A stretch of 64,000 nucleotides of DNA, taken from NCBI GenBank assembly GCA_963921825.1, contig OY997588.1:56180803-56244802 (forward strand). Reading direction: 5' to 3'. How positions within the stretch are numbered: position 1 is the stretch's first letter; every line of letters starts with the position of its first letter. Positions 1 to 11,399 of the stretch are shown here, piece by piece. A program made the translations under genes and the position numbers. Below the pieces are notes generated by a model, which was not told the DNA's origin, did no database searches, and worked only from the letters and a program-made list of their open reading frames with translations. This stretch comes from Erodium maritimum. Its lineage: Eukaryota; Streptophyta; Magnoliopsida; Geraniales; Geraniaceae.

Positions 1-1505
1 TGTTTGTAAATTTGGACGGACGTTAATTTTGTCATGTGAAAAGTCGTTTTTCCCTCTAAAATCTGTGGTTGAATATCAGCTATGGACACCCACAAATCAA
101 CTTCGTTCTCTCTCTCGCACAAATCAACTTCTTTTTCTCTCACACAGATCAATTTCATTCTCTCTCGCACAAATCAATTTCACGGTCGTCAATTTTGCGT
201 TGAACCCTAACTCATCAAAAATCTGTTGTTGAACTCAAGCTCCATTTCCTCAACTGTTTCAGCTTGTTAAACCCTAACTCGCGTTCGTCAATTGCTTCAG
301 CTTGCAAGGTGACCTGCACAAGCTCCATTTTGTCAACAAGCTCCATCCTTGCGATTTGAGGTAAGCGTTGTTGAACCCTAACTCGATTTGGGAATTTCGT
401 TTTGTTAGGGTTTATAGGAAATTGATTGTGATGATGTTGAACTGCTTGTTTGTTGATGATACTGATTTTCATTATTATAGATTGTAATCTATGAATTGCT
501 TGTGTGTTGATGATGGCTTATTGTGGGTTGTGAGATGTTTTCCTAAATTGGATTTGGCACAGGCGAGGGGTTTGGAGAGAACGCGAGTGGTCAGCAGAGA
601 AAAATGTGTGCTTTTTGAAAAACAAAACCACTTATTAATCTGTTCAAGACTTGGTATCGTATCAATAGACAATATTAAACTAATTGTTGGACTGTATGGG
701 TCTGAGGAAGGTGGATGATATCATACTCCTTACTAATCAATTATAATTACAGTTGGCTTAATACTGGATTAGATCATTGGCATTGTCGAGTGATTTGGTT
801 GTGAAATTCATGAAAGTCGGCGAGTGGTCAACAATTTTCGTTTTAGTGATTTGTATTTTTAAAATTTTGTCAACTATTATAGTGAATGAAACTATGGACG
901 AGAGCAGTGAGAAAACATAGACTCTACGCTCTCGCGTGTTCTATCCCTCGAGAATTGTTTAGTTTAACCATAGTAATCTCGATGTCGATCTCTATAACAT
1001 CGATTAGCGTGCTATCGCTTTCTCTTCTAATAATAAATCGCGTGTACTCTCCTTCTGAGATGGTTTTCTTCTCGACGTCATTGATCATGCCCACACGACC
1101 CTTTTCTGTCTTTTGTGGGCACCATATGTAACTAGGCCATGTGAAATTTTAAGTTTGCTATCTTTTTATGTGATGGTTTTAATTGGCCAGAGACTGAAAA
1201 ATACTGAGGAATGATATCATAGATAAGACAAAACAGAGGAAGCTGGTGGGCTCTATTGGAATAATGACATGCTCTAAGAAAAAAGGAAATACTATTAATT
1301 ACATGTAGACCAATGTAATGCTCAAATTTGCCTGATTTGTTGAGCAAAGACAGAAATACAAACCTGTCATACTTACAATTTTGGTTTCACCTGAAAGATA
1401 AATCACTTCTAATTTTTTCCCATTTAGGGAATTATGGAACGGTAATAGTGGGGGGTTTTGTTTTAATTGATCTCCATGTCAAAACATGTCCAATTTCGCT
1501 TATAG
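1..1505 (+). other. Gene-like leader sequence, unassigned
   Basis: I recognise no protein here. The first 360 bases are CT-rich with repeated 'cacaaatcaa' and 'aaccctaactc' units, as in plant 5' leaders. They end in a good donor-like GAG|GTAAGC near 358, and an acceptor-like TTATTATAG lies near 480. The rest carries only short open frames that do not look coding. It could be the 5' part of a host gene or of a transposon gene such as a Ulp1-type MULE, because similar 'aaccctag'-rich leaders occur at 9960-10380 and 23930-24100. This is inference only. Confidence 0.3.
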
Positions 1506-1738
1506 ATGAGGATAGTAGTGAGGATGATAATGTAGTTCGAAGATTCAGACCTATAGACGAGGATAGTAGCGAGTCAGAAGAAGAGCAGAAGAAGAAGATG
1601 TCTAACATGTCTGAGATCTTTGAATCACTGGCAAGTCAGAAGAAGATGCGACCAGAAATTTGTCACGAGATCATCACTCGCAGCAGAGGAAGAGCAGCCA
1701 CTCAGGCCATATCCTCCGATAATAGTGACAATGCAAAG
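1506..1738 (+). pseudogene. Acidic exon-like fragment, unknown protein
   Basis: An open stretch reads through two acidic repeats (IDEDSSEDD and IDEDSSESEEEQKKK) followed by a short basic, amphipathic region. It is bounded by an acceptor-like TTATAG at 1500-1505 and a donor-like AAAG|GTCC at 1738/1739, so it may be an internal exon. I do not recognise a family. Acidic serine-rich segments occur in nuclear proteins and in proteins of Ulp1-carrying MULEs, but no catalytic motif is present. The copia LTR starting 52 bases downstream cuts off whatever followed, and no matching continuation was found to the right of the copia array. Confidence 0.3.
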
Positions 1739-1789
1739 GTCCATCTTTTACATTCATCATAACATAGAAATTGTAAATTACGATTACAA

Positions 1790-3465
1790 TGTTAGTCTTA
1801 GTGCCCGTAGTTCAATCATAAATGTCCAAATGTATATATCATCATTAGCAATAAGATTAAAGCGGCTTTCTATTACTTATGTGTTGGAGTAATATATCGA
1901 TGTGATTTCTGATCTATGCCCACCATGCGAATAGAACCATAGATCAAGATGGATCACACTCGATGGGTCCCTAGTCAATAAAGCTTCACTAGAAGCGACT
2001 AGTATGAAAGATGGCTCTTCATGGCTTACGTTCTGTTAGTCATTGGAATGGGATTCCGGAGTCTGATCATAGATATCATGTGGGACATGATATTGGACGA
2101 CCCGCCCTGAATATGTGCCATAGATTGAGTCATTAACATATTCAGTGTCGTAGCTTGTCATGTATCCTTAGACCAAGGAGTCTTTGTGATCACTATGCAG
2201 TCAACAACTAAGTTTGACCTGAGCCTAACGTTTTCCGTAACAGGGCTTCCATAACGGCCAGGATTGGCTTGGGGACGAGTTGCATGAGTGACACGAAAGA
2301 CGGCTAAGGGATTTATCCCTCATACTGAGGTATGGGAAAGATATCGGTTCTCGGCCGCTTGATCGAGAGTGACTGAAAGAATAGCATGGCCATGCACATG
2401 ATACTAGGTATCATATATTCAGTCATCTCAAATATCAAGGAACAGTGATTGAGAATAATAAGGATGACGGCTCTATGCCTTATCTCAATCAGGATATCGG
2501 AGATAAAAGGATAATGACAGGGACGACGGAAAGGTTAGAATCGATTGGTTCGATTCGCTATGTAGTGTCAGGCAATACTAAAGTCTCGTTAGTTGCCACT
2601 TATATAGGATCAAGTAAAATGGGATTTTACGTTGATCTATCGACATGCATAGACCTAAGGGTCACACCGAAGGATGAAACTCATTGACACATTTATGGAG
2701 AATGGCCAAAAGAGAGTTGTCTCGAGACATGACCAAAACTGGGTTTTGGGTCATGTGCCCGTAAGTGAATAGGACATTACGGATCAAGACAAGGCTTGGA
2801 GTCTTGGGATTGATCGCGTTGGATAATGTTGGACATTTCCGGTATGGAAGGCTTGGAGACGATGAGCACGTCACGGGACCTCGTTGGGAATGGCCATGGG
2901 CCATGTTCCAAGAGGCCCATGAAAGGCCCATGCAACCAAGGCCCATGGAACTAATTAATCAAGTCTTGATTAATTAGTACTAAGTAAGCAAGACAAGGAT
3001 TAAGGTGTTGGTGATTCACCACCTAACCCATCTTGTCTTGCCATACTTAGCACCATACTTGTCTTACTTCACACCATGCTTCACACCTTACTTGTCCTTG
3101 ATGGTTGTTGATGGTTTAAGTCATCTTTTTCCTACAACAAATCACAAGACAAGAATAGAAACACAACTTCTCTCCCTCTCACACTACAATTTCGAGTTTG
3201 GCACTTTTCCTCCCTCTTGTTGTGTTCTTGAGTCATCTAAAGAAGAACTACGTGGATTTGATTCCAATTGGATACGTAGGCGTCTTGGAGACTCAAGCCG
3301 ATCATCGTTTCTTTGGTGTTCTCTTCCTTTTCTTGAACTAGTTGGTAAGGAAACATCCATATTGTTTATTCTCTTGTGTATCTAATATTTGGTAGTGTTC
3401 TATGACATGGTCTCGAGTTATTTCCGCTGCAAGTATGTGTTCATACCCTCCATCGAGACCCAACA
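1790..3465 (+). repeat. 5' LTR of copia A (1,676 bp)
   Basis: It starts TGTTAGTC and ends ACCCAACA, so the ends are short inverted repeats of TG...CA type. The start aligns with 33107 and the end with 28113 and 34784. A primer-binding site follows immediately. The left flank is tacaa; no matching 3' target-site copy was found because the element is truncated. Open frames inside the LTR, for example 3005-3385, have no protein similarity I recognise. Confidence 0.9.
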
Positions 3466-3466
3466 G

Positions 3467-3479
3467 TGGTATCAGAGCC
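3467..3479 (+). other. Primer-binding site of copia A
   Basis: TGGTATCAGAGCC lies one base after the LTR end. It is complementary to the 3' end of plant initiator methionine tRNA, the usual primer for minus-strand synthesis in plant LTR retrotransposons. Confidence 0.92.
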
Positions 3480-3710
3480 GTGCTACCTTCGGGATTCACA
3501 AGAGAACTTTCGGTTTTGCTTGCTAGTTTCGGTTTTGCATGTTAATTTGCTAAATTGTTTGATAACATGTTTTAAATTCTTGTTTATGGGTTTAATGCAT
3601 GAAAAATGAATTTTTGAAAAGTTTATCAAATCTGGAATTTTTGAAAAAAAATTGATTTTTCGGGTCTCGGGAGCGGGACTCTCGGGGAGCCGAAACCGGG
3701 ACCGAACGGG

Positions 3711-3727
3711 GCTCCGTTGGACGGAGC
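3711..3727 (+). promoter_or_regulatory. Conserved leader hairpin GCTCCG-TTGGA-CGGAGC
   Basis: A perfect 6 bp stem with a 5-base loop sits about 245 nt after the LTR. Identical copies occur at 28330-28346 (unit B) and 35017-35033 (unit C), while adjacent bases differ between copies. Its position in the RNA leader suggests packaging, dimerisation or translation control, but that is inference. Confidence 0.45.
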
Positions 3728-5024
3728 TAGGCCAAGCATGACCATTGGATGGTCAATATGCCGAGCTAAACCGTTTTGTTAGTCATGACGAGTTTGGAAC
3801 CGTCTTGATGAACTCAAAAATCAAATGTTCAAAAGTTTCAATTTTGAACGGTTTCGATAAACCGAGTATCAAAAAATTTCGAAACTTGGCAATTAATTAA
3901 AACCGGAAAATCACATGATGTTTGATAACATGCTTGTTTGATAACACGATGTGTGATGTGATGTTGGCATGGTGTACATAATAGCCCCGAGTTTGATTTA
4001 ATTATTTATCGCTTTTCACGGCCTGCGAGCCGTTAGAGTTAGTGTGTAATTATTTTTTCGAGGTGTGGTCGTCGTACCACTTATTTGTAATATTTATTAA
4101 TTCCCGACCTGCGAGTCGTGTATTAAATTGTAATATTTTACTCAAGACGAAGAAAGGGCGAAAAGGTCATTTGGTGGCTTCTCGGGTTTTGACATCGGCT
4201 TGGAGTCGGTGGAGCTCAAGAAGCTAGTGGGAGTTAGTTTAGTGGGCTATTATGTACATATTTAACGCTTTATGCTTGGTTTAGTTTTTGCATGATCATT
4301 TCTATGTGTTTTAGAATTGCATGTTTAACTTAATTTACCGAGCATATCACCTCACATGCAAAGATAAAATTGGTTTTAATCATTGTCTGTGAGCCCTTAG
4401 AATCGTCATTACATTGGATGTAGTTGACGGGTTCGAAGGAAGAATAACATTGGATGTAATTGGAGGCATCATTACATTTGGAATGTAGTTGATGTGCTCA
4501 TCGCATCTAGGATGTGCCAAAAGTTTAAAACACAACCGGACAAGTAAAAACGGGTCATGTACGATACCTCCCAATTATCAACACCTTACTACCTCCCCGT
4601 CCTATGGGTGTCGTGCGCATTAGTGGAGCATCCGTGGGAAAGCGGGGTAGTAGGTTTGGACGACATGTGTAGGTGTCGTGCGCATTAGCGGAGCACCCAC
4701 ATAGTGACGGGCCATAGTTGAAAATTGGTGGACCCGACTACGATTCTCAGTGTCACGCCCCAATTTCAGCGAACCGAACTCGGGACGCGAACTTTTAAAA
4801 ACATGAACACTTGAAACCTGTTTTCAATAAAAGCTTTGACATTTCCATTTACTTCTCAAAATAATAGTATTTACCATACAAAAACGTCCCAACAAGTGGA
4901 CAAGGTACAACATCCGTCACTAGACTCAACAAAAGTAAAGACCAGACTCCGCTCCAAGCTCCATGAACTTCAAGAGCTAACCTAGTCCGTCCGGTGATCA
5001 GTACCTGTAGGAAAAGCAGCTAGG

Positions 5025-5042
5025 GGTGAGCGTTCGCTCACC
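5025..5042 (-). promoter_or_regulatory. LTR hairpin GGTGAGCG-TT-CGCTCACC
   Basis: A perfect 8 bp inverted repeat with a 2-base spacer lies about 275 bases inside the LTR, after the conserved text 'gtacctgtaggaaaagcag'. Near-identical copies are at 18248-18265, 35345-35362 and, diverged, 16520-16539. In element orientation it is near the 3' end of the LTR, where it could shape the transcript end. The function is not shown. Confidence 0.5.
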
Positions 5043-5327
5043 TCCACGGATAACAGACTGACTATGGCATAATTAGCAGAAAAAGCCAGTAACACTAAAA
5101 CCAAACCCAACGCCGGGACTACGGTCCCCAACTCAAGTACTCAACTGACCCACAACCCGTCACCTTCCTCAACAGGCTCGACACTCGATAAAAACAGTGT
5201 AGACCCAACACAACTATCGACGACCTCCTCAAGGACTCGAACGAAACGACACAACACCAAACAAGATCACAAAGGATCGCACACCAGCTGCTCAGTAACC
5301 AATCTCAATCAGGTCAGGGTTCGACCT

Positions 5328-5521
5328 ATCGCAATTCCTCGACACGAAGTCGGATCAGGCTGTCGACCTTTCAAACTCGCAATTCCTCGACACTAAGTCG
5401 GATCAGGCTGCCGACCTTTAAAACTCGCAATTCATCGACACTAAGTCGGATCAGGCTGTCGACCTTTAAAACTCGCAATTCATCGACACTAAGTCGGATC
5501 AGGCTGTCGACCTTTAGAACT
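5328..5521. repeat. 48 bp tandem array in the solo LTR (4 copies)
   Basis: The unit contains CGACACTAAGTCGGATCAGG followed by ctgtcgacctttaaaact. Four copies differ by a few substitutions. The matching location in other LTRs of this family holds different arrays (18500-18860 and 35620-35840). Confidence 0.85.
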
Positions 5522-7915
5522 CACCACCCCAGGTAACAACAATCACAATCACAGGCAAGTTCAATCACACAGGCACTCAAGGCCACTCAAGACACCTCAA
5601 CAGTCAAGACTCGGGTTCAACAACCTCACGGGCACTCGCTGCCACTCAAGACACTTCAACAGTCAAGACTCGGGTTCAACAACCCCACGGGCACTCACTG
5701 CCACTCAAGACACCAAATTAAATACACGGCTCTCATGGCCACCCAGACTCAACAATAAATAACACGGGCTCTCAAGGCCACCCAAACTCAACAATTAAAT
5801 ACGGGCTCTCAAGGCCACCCAAACTCAACAATTAAATACGGGCTCTCAAGGCCACCCAAACTCAACAATTAAATAAAACGCACGCCAACCTCCGGCATAC
5901 TCGATGCCTCCAACGGTCCTAAAATCACTAGTTTCACAAACAAGCTCCGGGCATGGTCATATGCCTCCAGTAATTCAATTATCGCTAAGTTCTCTGTTCC
6001 TACGACACTACTAAGTGTCACATGCTTTTCTCTTGAACGCTACAATCCCGTATCATGCTTTTCTAATAATTAAATAAATCTACTCAACCCACGACACCCC
6101 GGTGTCACATGCAATTCTACTATTAACTTTCCCTAATCAGGGCCGAGATCCGGCTACTTTTCCCTACCTCGTATACAATCCCAAAAGCGCTCCAACAACA
6201 CCCGAAGCACACTCAGTCACTCGCTGAGCTTCCCCTTGCCTCGGTCCGTAGCACGATCTAAAAGAACACAAATTTAAAGTACTTTTAAACTAGTACGAAT
6301 AAACCAAAAATTTACATACTTAACGCCCAAACGTAACCCCGACAATGTCGGTCACTCCCAAACTTCCCAATTATTCGATATTGCCGAAAAAGGACCCGTA
6401 AGGGCCAGATTCGCCCGACATGGCGAATCTGCCCGGTTTTGGTTAATTGCCTTCCGGGGCTCCAAAAGCCCCCGTTTTCGTTTCTACGGTCTTAGAATAA
6501 ATCAAGGAACTCAACGCACTTGACGGAATCGAATTCCGACTTCTAAATCAATTAATTAACGTTTAAAGTTTCCCAAAACCCGTTAATTACAACTTCTCCA
6601 ATTTAATTCCAAATTTCGATTCGATTAGGAAAAAGTGGTCCGGGGAACGTTTTAAACTACCCGAGTAATTAAAACACGAACAACCGAGCACGTGGGCCCC
6701 ACCCAAAGGGCTTGGCCGTGCCCTAGGGTTTGAGGGAGGGGCTCGGCCACCAAGTGGTGGCTGCTGCCACCTCCGGCCAGCCACCACATGGCCGGCCGGC
6801 CACCACCCACGGTGGCCGGAGCTCCTCCCGAGCCTCCGGTCACCGGAAAACGTGAAATTTCTCTCCCAAACACCTCTAAAACGTCTCCAACACCTCTCTA
6901 ATCTCTACACAACCCTAAACCGAATTTTATAACCAAACCCTAGCTCTTGAAAATAATCGAAACGAGAATCGGTTCGGGTATTACCGTAGAGGAGAATGAG
7001 GGGAACGGGATTGCTCTTTGCTTTGACTCGATCCAAGGGCTCGATCACCAACCCTAGCTCAACCTTCCTTCTTCTCTCTCTAAAACCTCTCTTCTAATTT
7101 CTAATTTAATTAAACTAACAACAAAACTAATTTTCCTCCTTTAAAACCTCATACTCGGCCAACTATTCTCCTCCACACCTTTTCCCTCCAAAAAGTACAC
7201 CACCATATACTTGACAAGTGTCAAGGTGGGTCCCATACCTTTTGGAAAATATCTTGTTGATATTTTCCAATCAGATTCGCGAAAAACGGACGTTTCGGGC
7301 CCCGAACGGGCACTTTTCCCAATAAATTTTTAAACTGGACGGGCTTCAAGGAAACGGCCCAACTAAGACCGCTACGATGACGGCTAAGCTTTTCGGGTCC
7401 AAAACGGTCCTCGAATGGACCAAAACGTCGCTCGGGTGACTTTTCCAGCGAAAAATCAATCTTTCCCAAAATGACCAGAAAGTTGCCCTGAGTCCCCCGT
7501 AACTCATTTAAGTCGATAACGGGGTCAACTTAAGTCCGGCATGACCCTCGGGGTCAATTTAAGTTAAGTTAAGTGTCTGTCTTAAAAATTTTAAATTTTC
7601 CTGTTTTTCGCAGCTTTGACTGACGTTGACAAGAAGTGGTTATTACACTCAGCCTGAGGTTGAGCTAGGGTATTAGATATGGTAAGCTGTGTACATGAGT
7701 ACATACCCTAGCCAAGAGTCACATTGGATGTGATTGGATGGAGTCCTACCTACATAGCTCGATTAAGTGGTGAGCATTAGTTCAGCTTAATCGGGTGAAT
7801 CAAGGATCTTGGTTTTAGGTTCTAAAGGTTTAGAATCAATTGGTTGGTGTTTGAACTTGATCTTCATAAAATTTATTCAGTTTACTGATTATATTTTGTT
7901 TGTCGTGTAGATCAA

Positions 7916-8773
7916 ATGGCAAGTACTTCAGCGAACAATAGTAGTTTGTCACTAAAAACCATTCTTGATAGGATCAAGCTAAGTGGGACAAACTACTTGG
8001 ACTGGGACAGAAACTTGAGGATAGTCCTCAAATTCGAGCACAAAGAATATGTCCTAGACCAGGCTATCCCTGAGGAGCCAGCTAATAATGCCATTAGGGC
8101 CGTTAAGGATGCATACCAAAAGCACCTTAGCGATTCTATAGATGTGGCATGTATTATGCTGGGCTGCATGGAGTCTGATCTCCAAGACCAGTTCATGGAG
8201 TACTCTGATGACCCATATACTATGATGGGGATCATAAAGGGTATGTTCAAGGAAAGGGCACGTATCGTGAGATACAATGTCCTTAATGAACTTCTCTCAT
8301 GCAAAATGTCAGCAGGAGTCTCCGTGGGTCCTCATGTCCTAAAGATGAAGGGGCATCTCGAACATCTTAATCGACTGGGTCTTAAGATAGAGAACGAGAT
8401 GGCAGCGGATGTGGTTCTGCGTTCCCTTCCTCGTTCATATGCTACGTTCGTCATGAACTATCATATGCACGATATGGACAAGACCATTTCAGAGTTGCAT
8501 GGAATGTTGGTAACTGCTGAAAAGAACGTCAAGGATCAGGGATCCAAGGATGTTCTGTTCAGACAGGGAAACAGTTTCAAGAATAAGGGAACTGTTAGTG
8601 GTAAGGGCAAGGCCCCTATGCACTTGGTAGGAAATATGAGGCATCCGAAGCGTCCTAACCTCCTAGGACCGGGGAGTCCTCAAGGAAGGGGAAGGATGTC
8701 GAGAATGTCTGCTTCTACTGTCAACAGCCTGGTCACTGGAAGAAAGATTGCAGGAAGTTTCTGGATGATCTGA
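7916..8773 (+). pseudogene. Copia A gag (UBN2-type), 3' frameshift
   Basis: This encodes the nucleocapsid polyprotein that packages copia RNA. The ATG follows 'gtagatcaa' and begins MASTSANNSS. The frame holds a copia gag domain of UBN2 type: TNYLDWDRNLRIVLKFEHKE near residue 27, LNELLSCKM near residue 125, MNYHMHDMDKTISELHGML near residue 180. The CCHC zinc knuckle (CFYCQQPGHWKKDC, spacing CX2CX4HX4C) lies at about 8709-8750 in another frame, so a single-base frameshift separates gag from its nucleocapsid motif and from pol. The open length, 285 codons, is close to the usual gag length for such elements. The protein is not expected to be functional. Confidence 0.85.
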
Positions 8774-9338
8774 AGAAGGGCGGTGGGACTGTGCCTTCAT
8801 CAGGTATTTTCTTTATAGAGCTAAATCTCACTACTTCCAAAGATTCATGGGTATTGGATACCGGGGCTGAATCTCACATTTGTACTAATGTGCAGTGGCT
8901 GGAAGGTAGGAGAAGCTTGAAGAAGGACGAGGTGGACCTCAGAGTGGGCGACAAGACTAGAGTTGTGGCGACTGCTGTAGGATCCATAAGTCTTCTTTTG
9001 CCAAGTGGGCTAGTTTTTGTTTTGAACAATGTATATTGTGTACCTACTTTCAGTAGAAATATTGTATCTATTTCTTTGTTGGACAAGGAAGGATACAATT
9101 TTGATGTTGGAAATAGGATTTTCAATATTTTATGCAATGATATATTTTATGCTAGCGCCAAAATGGTTGGAGGATTGTACATATTGGATATGGATAACAA
9201 TGCCTCAAGCTCTATATATAATGTAAATACCAAGAGGTCTAAGTCCAATGATTTAGACCAAACTCTTTTATGGCATTTTCGTTTAGGCCACATAAACGAG
9301 AAACGCATATCAACACTTCACAAGTGTGGACTCTTTTA
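8700..9338 (+). pseudogene. Copia A pol start: zinc knuckle, protease, GAG-pre-integrase
   Basis: One frame carries the zinc knuckle, then the aspartic protease motif WVLDTGAESHIC (about 8848-8883, catalytic D in DTG) and protease body text ending NVYCVPTFSRNIVSISLL. Next is the GAG-pre-integrase segment with LLWHFRLGHINEKRISTLHK. The sequence then leaves copia homology. Integrase, reverse transcriptase and RNase H are missing, so this copy is dead. The corresponding parts of B are at 30129-30684 and of C at 40081-40310. Confidence 0.85.
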
Positions 9339-9374
9339 ATCAGCAGATTAAAAGACTTGAACCTCAACTATTTC

Positions 9375-9530
9375 TGAGATCTTGGAAATATGTCTGAGAT
9401 CTTGGAATTATTTCTGAGATCTTGGAATTATGTCAGAGATCTTGGAATTATGTATGAGATCATGGAAATATGTCTGAGATCTTGTAATTGTTTTTACGAT
9501 CTCAACTGAGATCTTGGAATTGTTTCTAGG
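9375..9530. repeat. GAGATCTTGG direct repeats
   Basis: Around seven units of roughly 20 bp follow the pattern 'tctgagatcttggaattat'. A shorter, more diverged set is at 23675-23800. Similar subterminal repeats in DNA transposons bind transposase; that role here is a guess. Confidence 0.7.
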
Positions 9531-9954
9531 AACTCACTCAACATAACCATATTGCAATTTATAACATAGATTCATTCCGTATCTATTTATTTAATGTAAT
9601 TTATGTAACAGTAATCTTCATATGTACTAATGATCTACTAATTTTCTTTACATACCAACACATATTCATATTCACACATCAAACTATAAAAACTACTTAA
9701 TATAAAACTGCATTCACCATCCTTGCACAATTCACACAACATGAACTAAATAGATATATGCTTCATTCTTTCGTTTTGAAGAGCCTCATTCTTTCGTTGT
9801 TCGTCTTTGAGAGCATCTTCTAAATAAGTTGCTTCATTCACCATCCTTGCACAATTCACCATCCTTGCACAATTCACAAACATGAACTAAGTAAGTTGCT
9901 TCATACAAACACCCAAACAAAAAAATTATCACTTTCATATTATGAATTTGTTTT

Positions 9955-10380
9955 TTTAGCTCAAGAACCCTAGAATTTGGGTATTTTTAAAACAAACTCT
10001 ATCATTTTGAGATTTTCAGCTCATAAACCCTATCATTTGGAGATTTTCAGCTAATAAACCCTAGCATTTGGGGATTTTCAGCTCATAAACCCTAGAATAT
10101 GGGAATTTTCAGGTCATTCACCCTAGAATTTGGGGGTTTTAAAACAAACCCTAGAATTTGGGGACTTTCAGCTTGTAAACACTAGAAATTGGGGATTTTT
10201 AAACAAGTCCTATAATTTGAGGATTTTCAGCAAGTAAACCCTACAAATTGGGGATTTTTAAACAAACCCTAGAATTTAGGGATTGTTTTCTCAGGAACCC
10301 TACAAATTGGGGATTTTTAGCCAAGGAACACTATAATCTGTGTATTTTCAGCTCATAAACTCTAGAATGTGAGGATTCCT
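9955..10380. repeat. Telobox-like tandem array (about 32-35 bp period)
   Basis: Some twelve or thirteen degenerate units follow the form 'aaaccctagaatttgggg' plus 'attttcagct'. At least six contain exact AAACCCTA, the plant telobox core. A shorter array of about five units is at 23930-24100 in the second copy of this repeat. Confidence 0.7.
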
Positions 10381-11399
10381 AAACAACATCATGAACTGAA
10401 AATCCATACCGAACAAAACTTCCAATCACATAATCCTTTGGGCCATAAACTCTATTCTCGAGCTATTTATGTTTGCAATCTCTACCACGCTTCTTAGATT
10501 GAGATAAACCATTGATTCAAAACTTCCAATCGCATCATCCTTTGGCGCTTATGATTCCCTCTAAAATGATATTTGAAACTAACAATTTAGCACAATTCTC
10601 AATCAACATTACTAGATTAGCAACCCAAAACCAAATTTGCAAAGAACAAGCAGGCATTTTTTAAAGCAAGCCGGGTTCAGATATAAGAATCCATAAGCAA
10701 AATTATAGAGAACTTAAGCTCATATTGACTCAAACACTCATCTTCTCTCCCATTGAAACCCTTAACCCTAAAAATCACTACACTAAATAATGTGTTCAAA
10801 ATCATTTCAGCAACAATTAGAATTCAAAAATCAATCTATTCACGAAGAAGAAGCGTCAAATTGCCTATTTCAACAATTGAAGATAAACTAGTGAAAAAGA
10901 TCTGAAGAAAATCACCCGATCGAGAATCTTCTAGTTCTGCCATTGAAGCTTCTATGCAGAGCTTCCGATTTGCTACCACTCCTCTCCTACTTCTCTGTAT
11001 TGCGTTACACTACGAGAGAAAACACATGTTGAATAAGACTAAAAATTGAAACATCAGAATCGCATATGCACCAACCTTGAATTGGTTTTCAGAAAACAAG
11101 TCGAACTGCAGAACCCTAGCCGTCGCAAGCATTACAGCATTGAGAGCTATAATGAAGACAGTCAAATTGAGGCTTCAAGAGAGAAGAAAATGAAAGGGTA
11201 ATCTTGTGATTTCACACATACAAAATGACTCACGTGAGACGCACGTTAGTCACTGTTCACGGAAACAGTCAGTTTTAACAGTATTTAATGGTTTTTGGTA
11301 ATTAAGTTTAGAAATCTGGTACTATTTGACAATTTTCCAAAGTTTGGGTGCGGATTTAACAGTTGACTTCAGTACAACGTTAGTACATGGAGTTAACCC

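Larger units (their letters stand above)
4751..7647 (-). mobile_element. Gypsy solo LTR (2,897 bp) in the copia A leader
   Basis: It begins TGTCACGCCCC and ends GGTTATTACA on the + strand and is flanked by the perfect 5 bp duplication CTCAG (4746-4750 and 7648-7652). The uninterrupted copia leader can be read in unit C around 39214. No internal region is present, so this is a solo LTR left by LTR-LTR recombination. The related gypsy at 11400-20677 runs on the reverse strand with LTRs in this orientation, so the solo LTR is reverse too. It includes the hairpin at 5025-5042, a 48 bp tandem array at 5328-5521 and about 38 bp 'gggctctcaaggccaccc' repeats near 5720-5875. Confidence 0.9.
1790..9338 (+). 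mobile_element. Copia element A, 3'-truncated Ty1/copia retrotransposon
   Basis: The parts in order are a 1.68 kb LTR, an initiator-Met primer-binding site, a leader of about 1.5 kb (after removing a nested gypsy solo LTR), gag, and the start of pol (zinc knuckle, protease, GAG-pre-integrase). Homology stops at 9338, just after the codons for LHKCGLF; units B and C continue from this motif into other sequence. Integrase, RT, RNase H and a 3' LTR of this copy are absent from the window. Its LTR tail differs clearly from those of B and C and is closer to the LTR at 63735, so A is probably an independent insertion that lost its 3' half. Confidence 0.85.
9339..11397. mobile_element. Fragment of a MULE-like non-coding repeat, copy 1
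   Basis: No coding region is visible. In order it holds 'gagatcttggaatta' direct repeats (9375-9530), a segment also present at 23860-23895 (actataaaaactacttaata), an array of 'aaaccctagaatttgggg' units (9955-10380), and a right end with 'actcacgtgagac' and 'cactgttcacgg'. The same blocks recur in the same order and orientation at 23670-24500, where Ulp1-like exons precede them. The right end resembles terminal sequence of plant Mutator-like elements, but I could not define both ends or a target duplication. It abuts truncated copia A on the left and a truncated gypsy LTR on the right. Confidence 0.5.

Noticed and set aside
3005-3385. 126-codon open frame
   Set aside because: It lies within the copia LTR (1790-3465) and has no protein motif.
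9375-9530. Regular short repeats considered as a CRISPR array
   Set aside because: Units are degenerate, spacing is under 25 bp with no unique spacers, and the context is a plant transposon.
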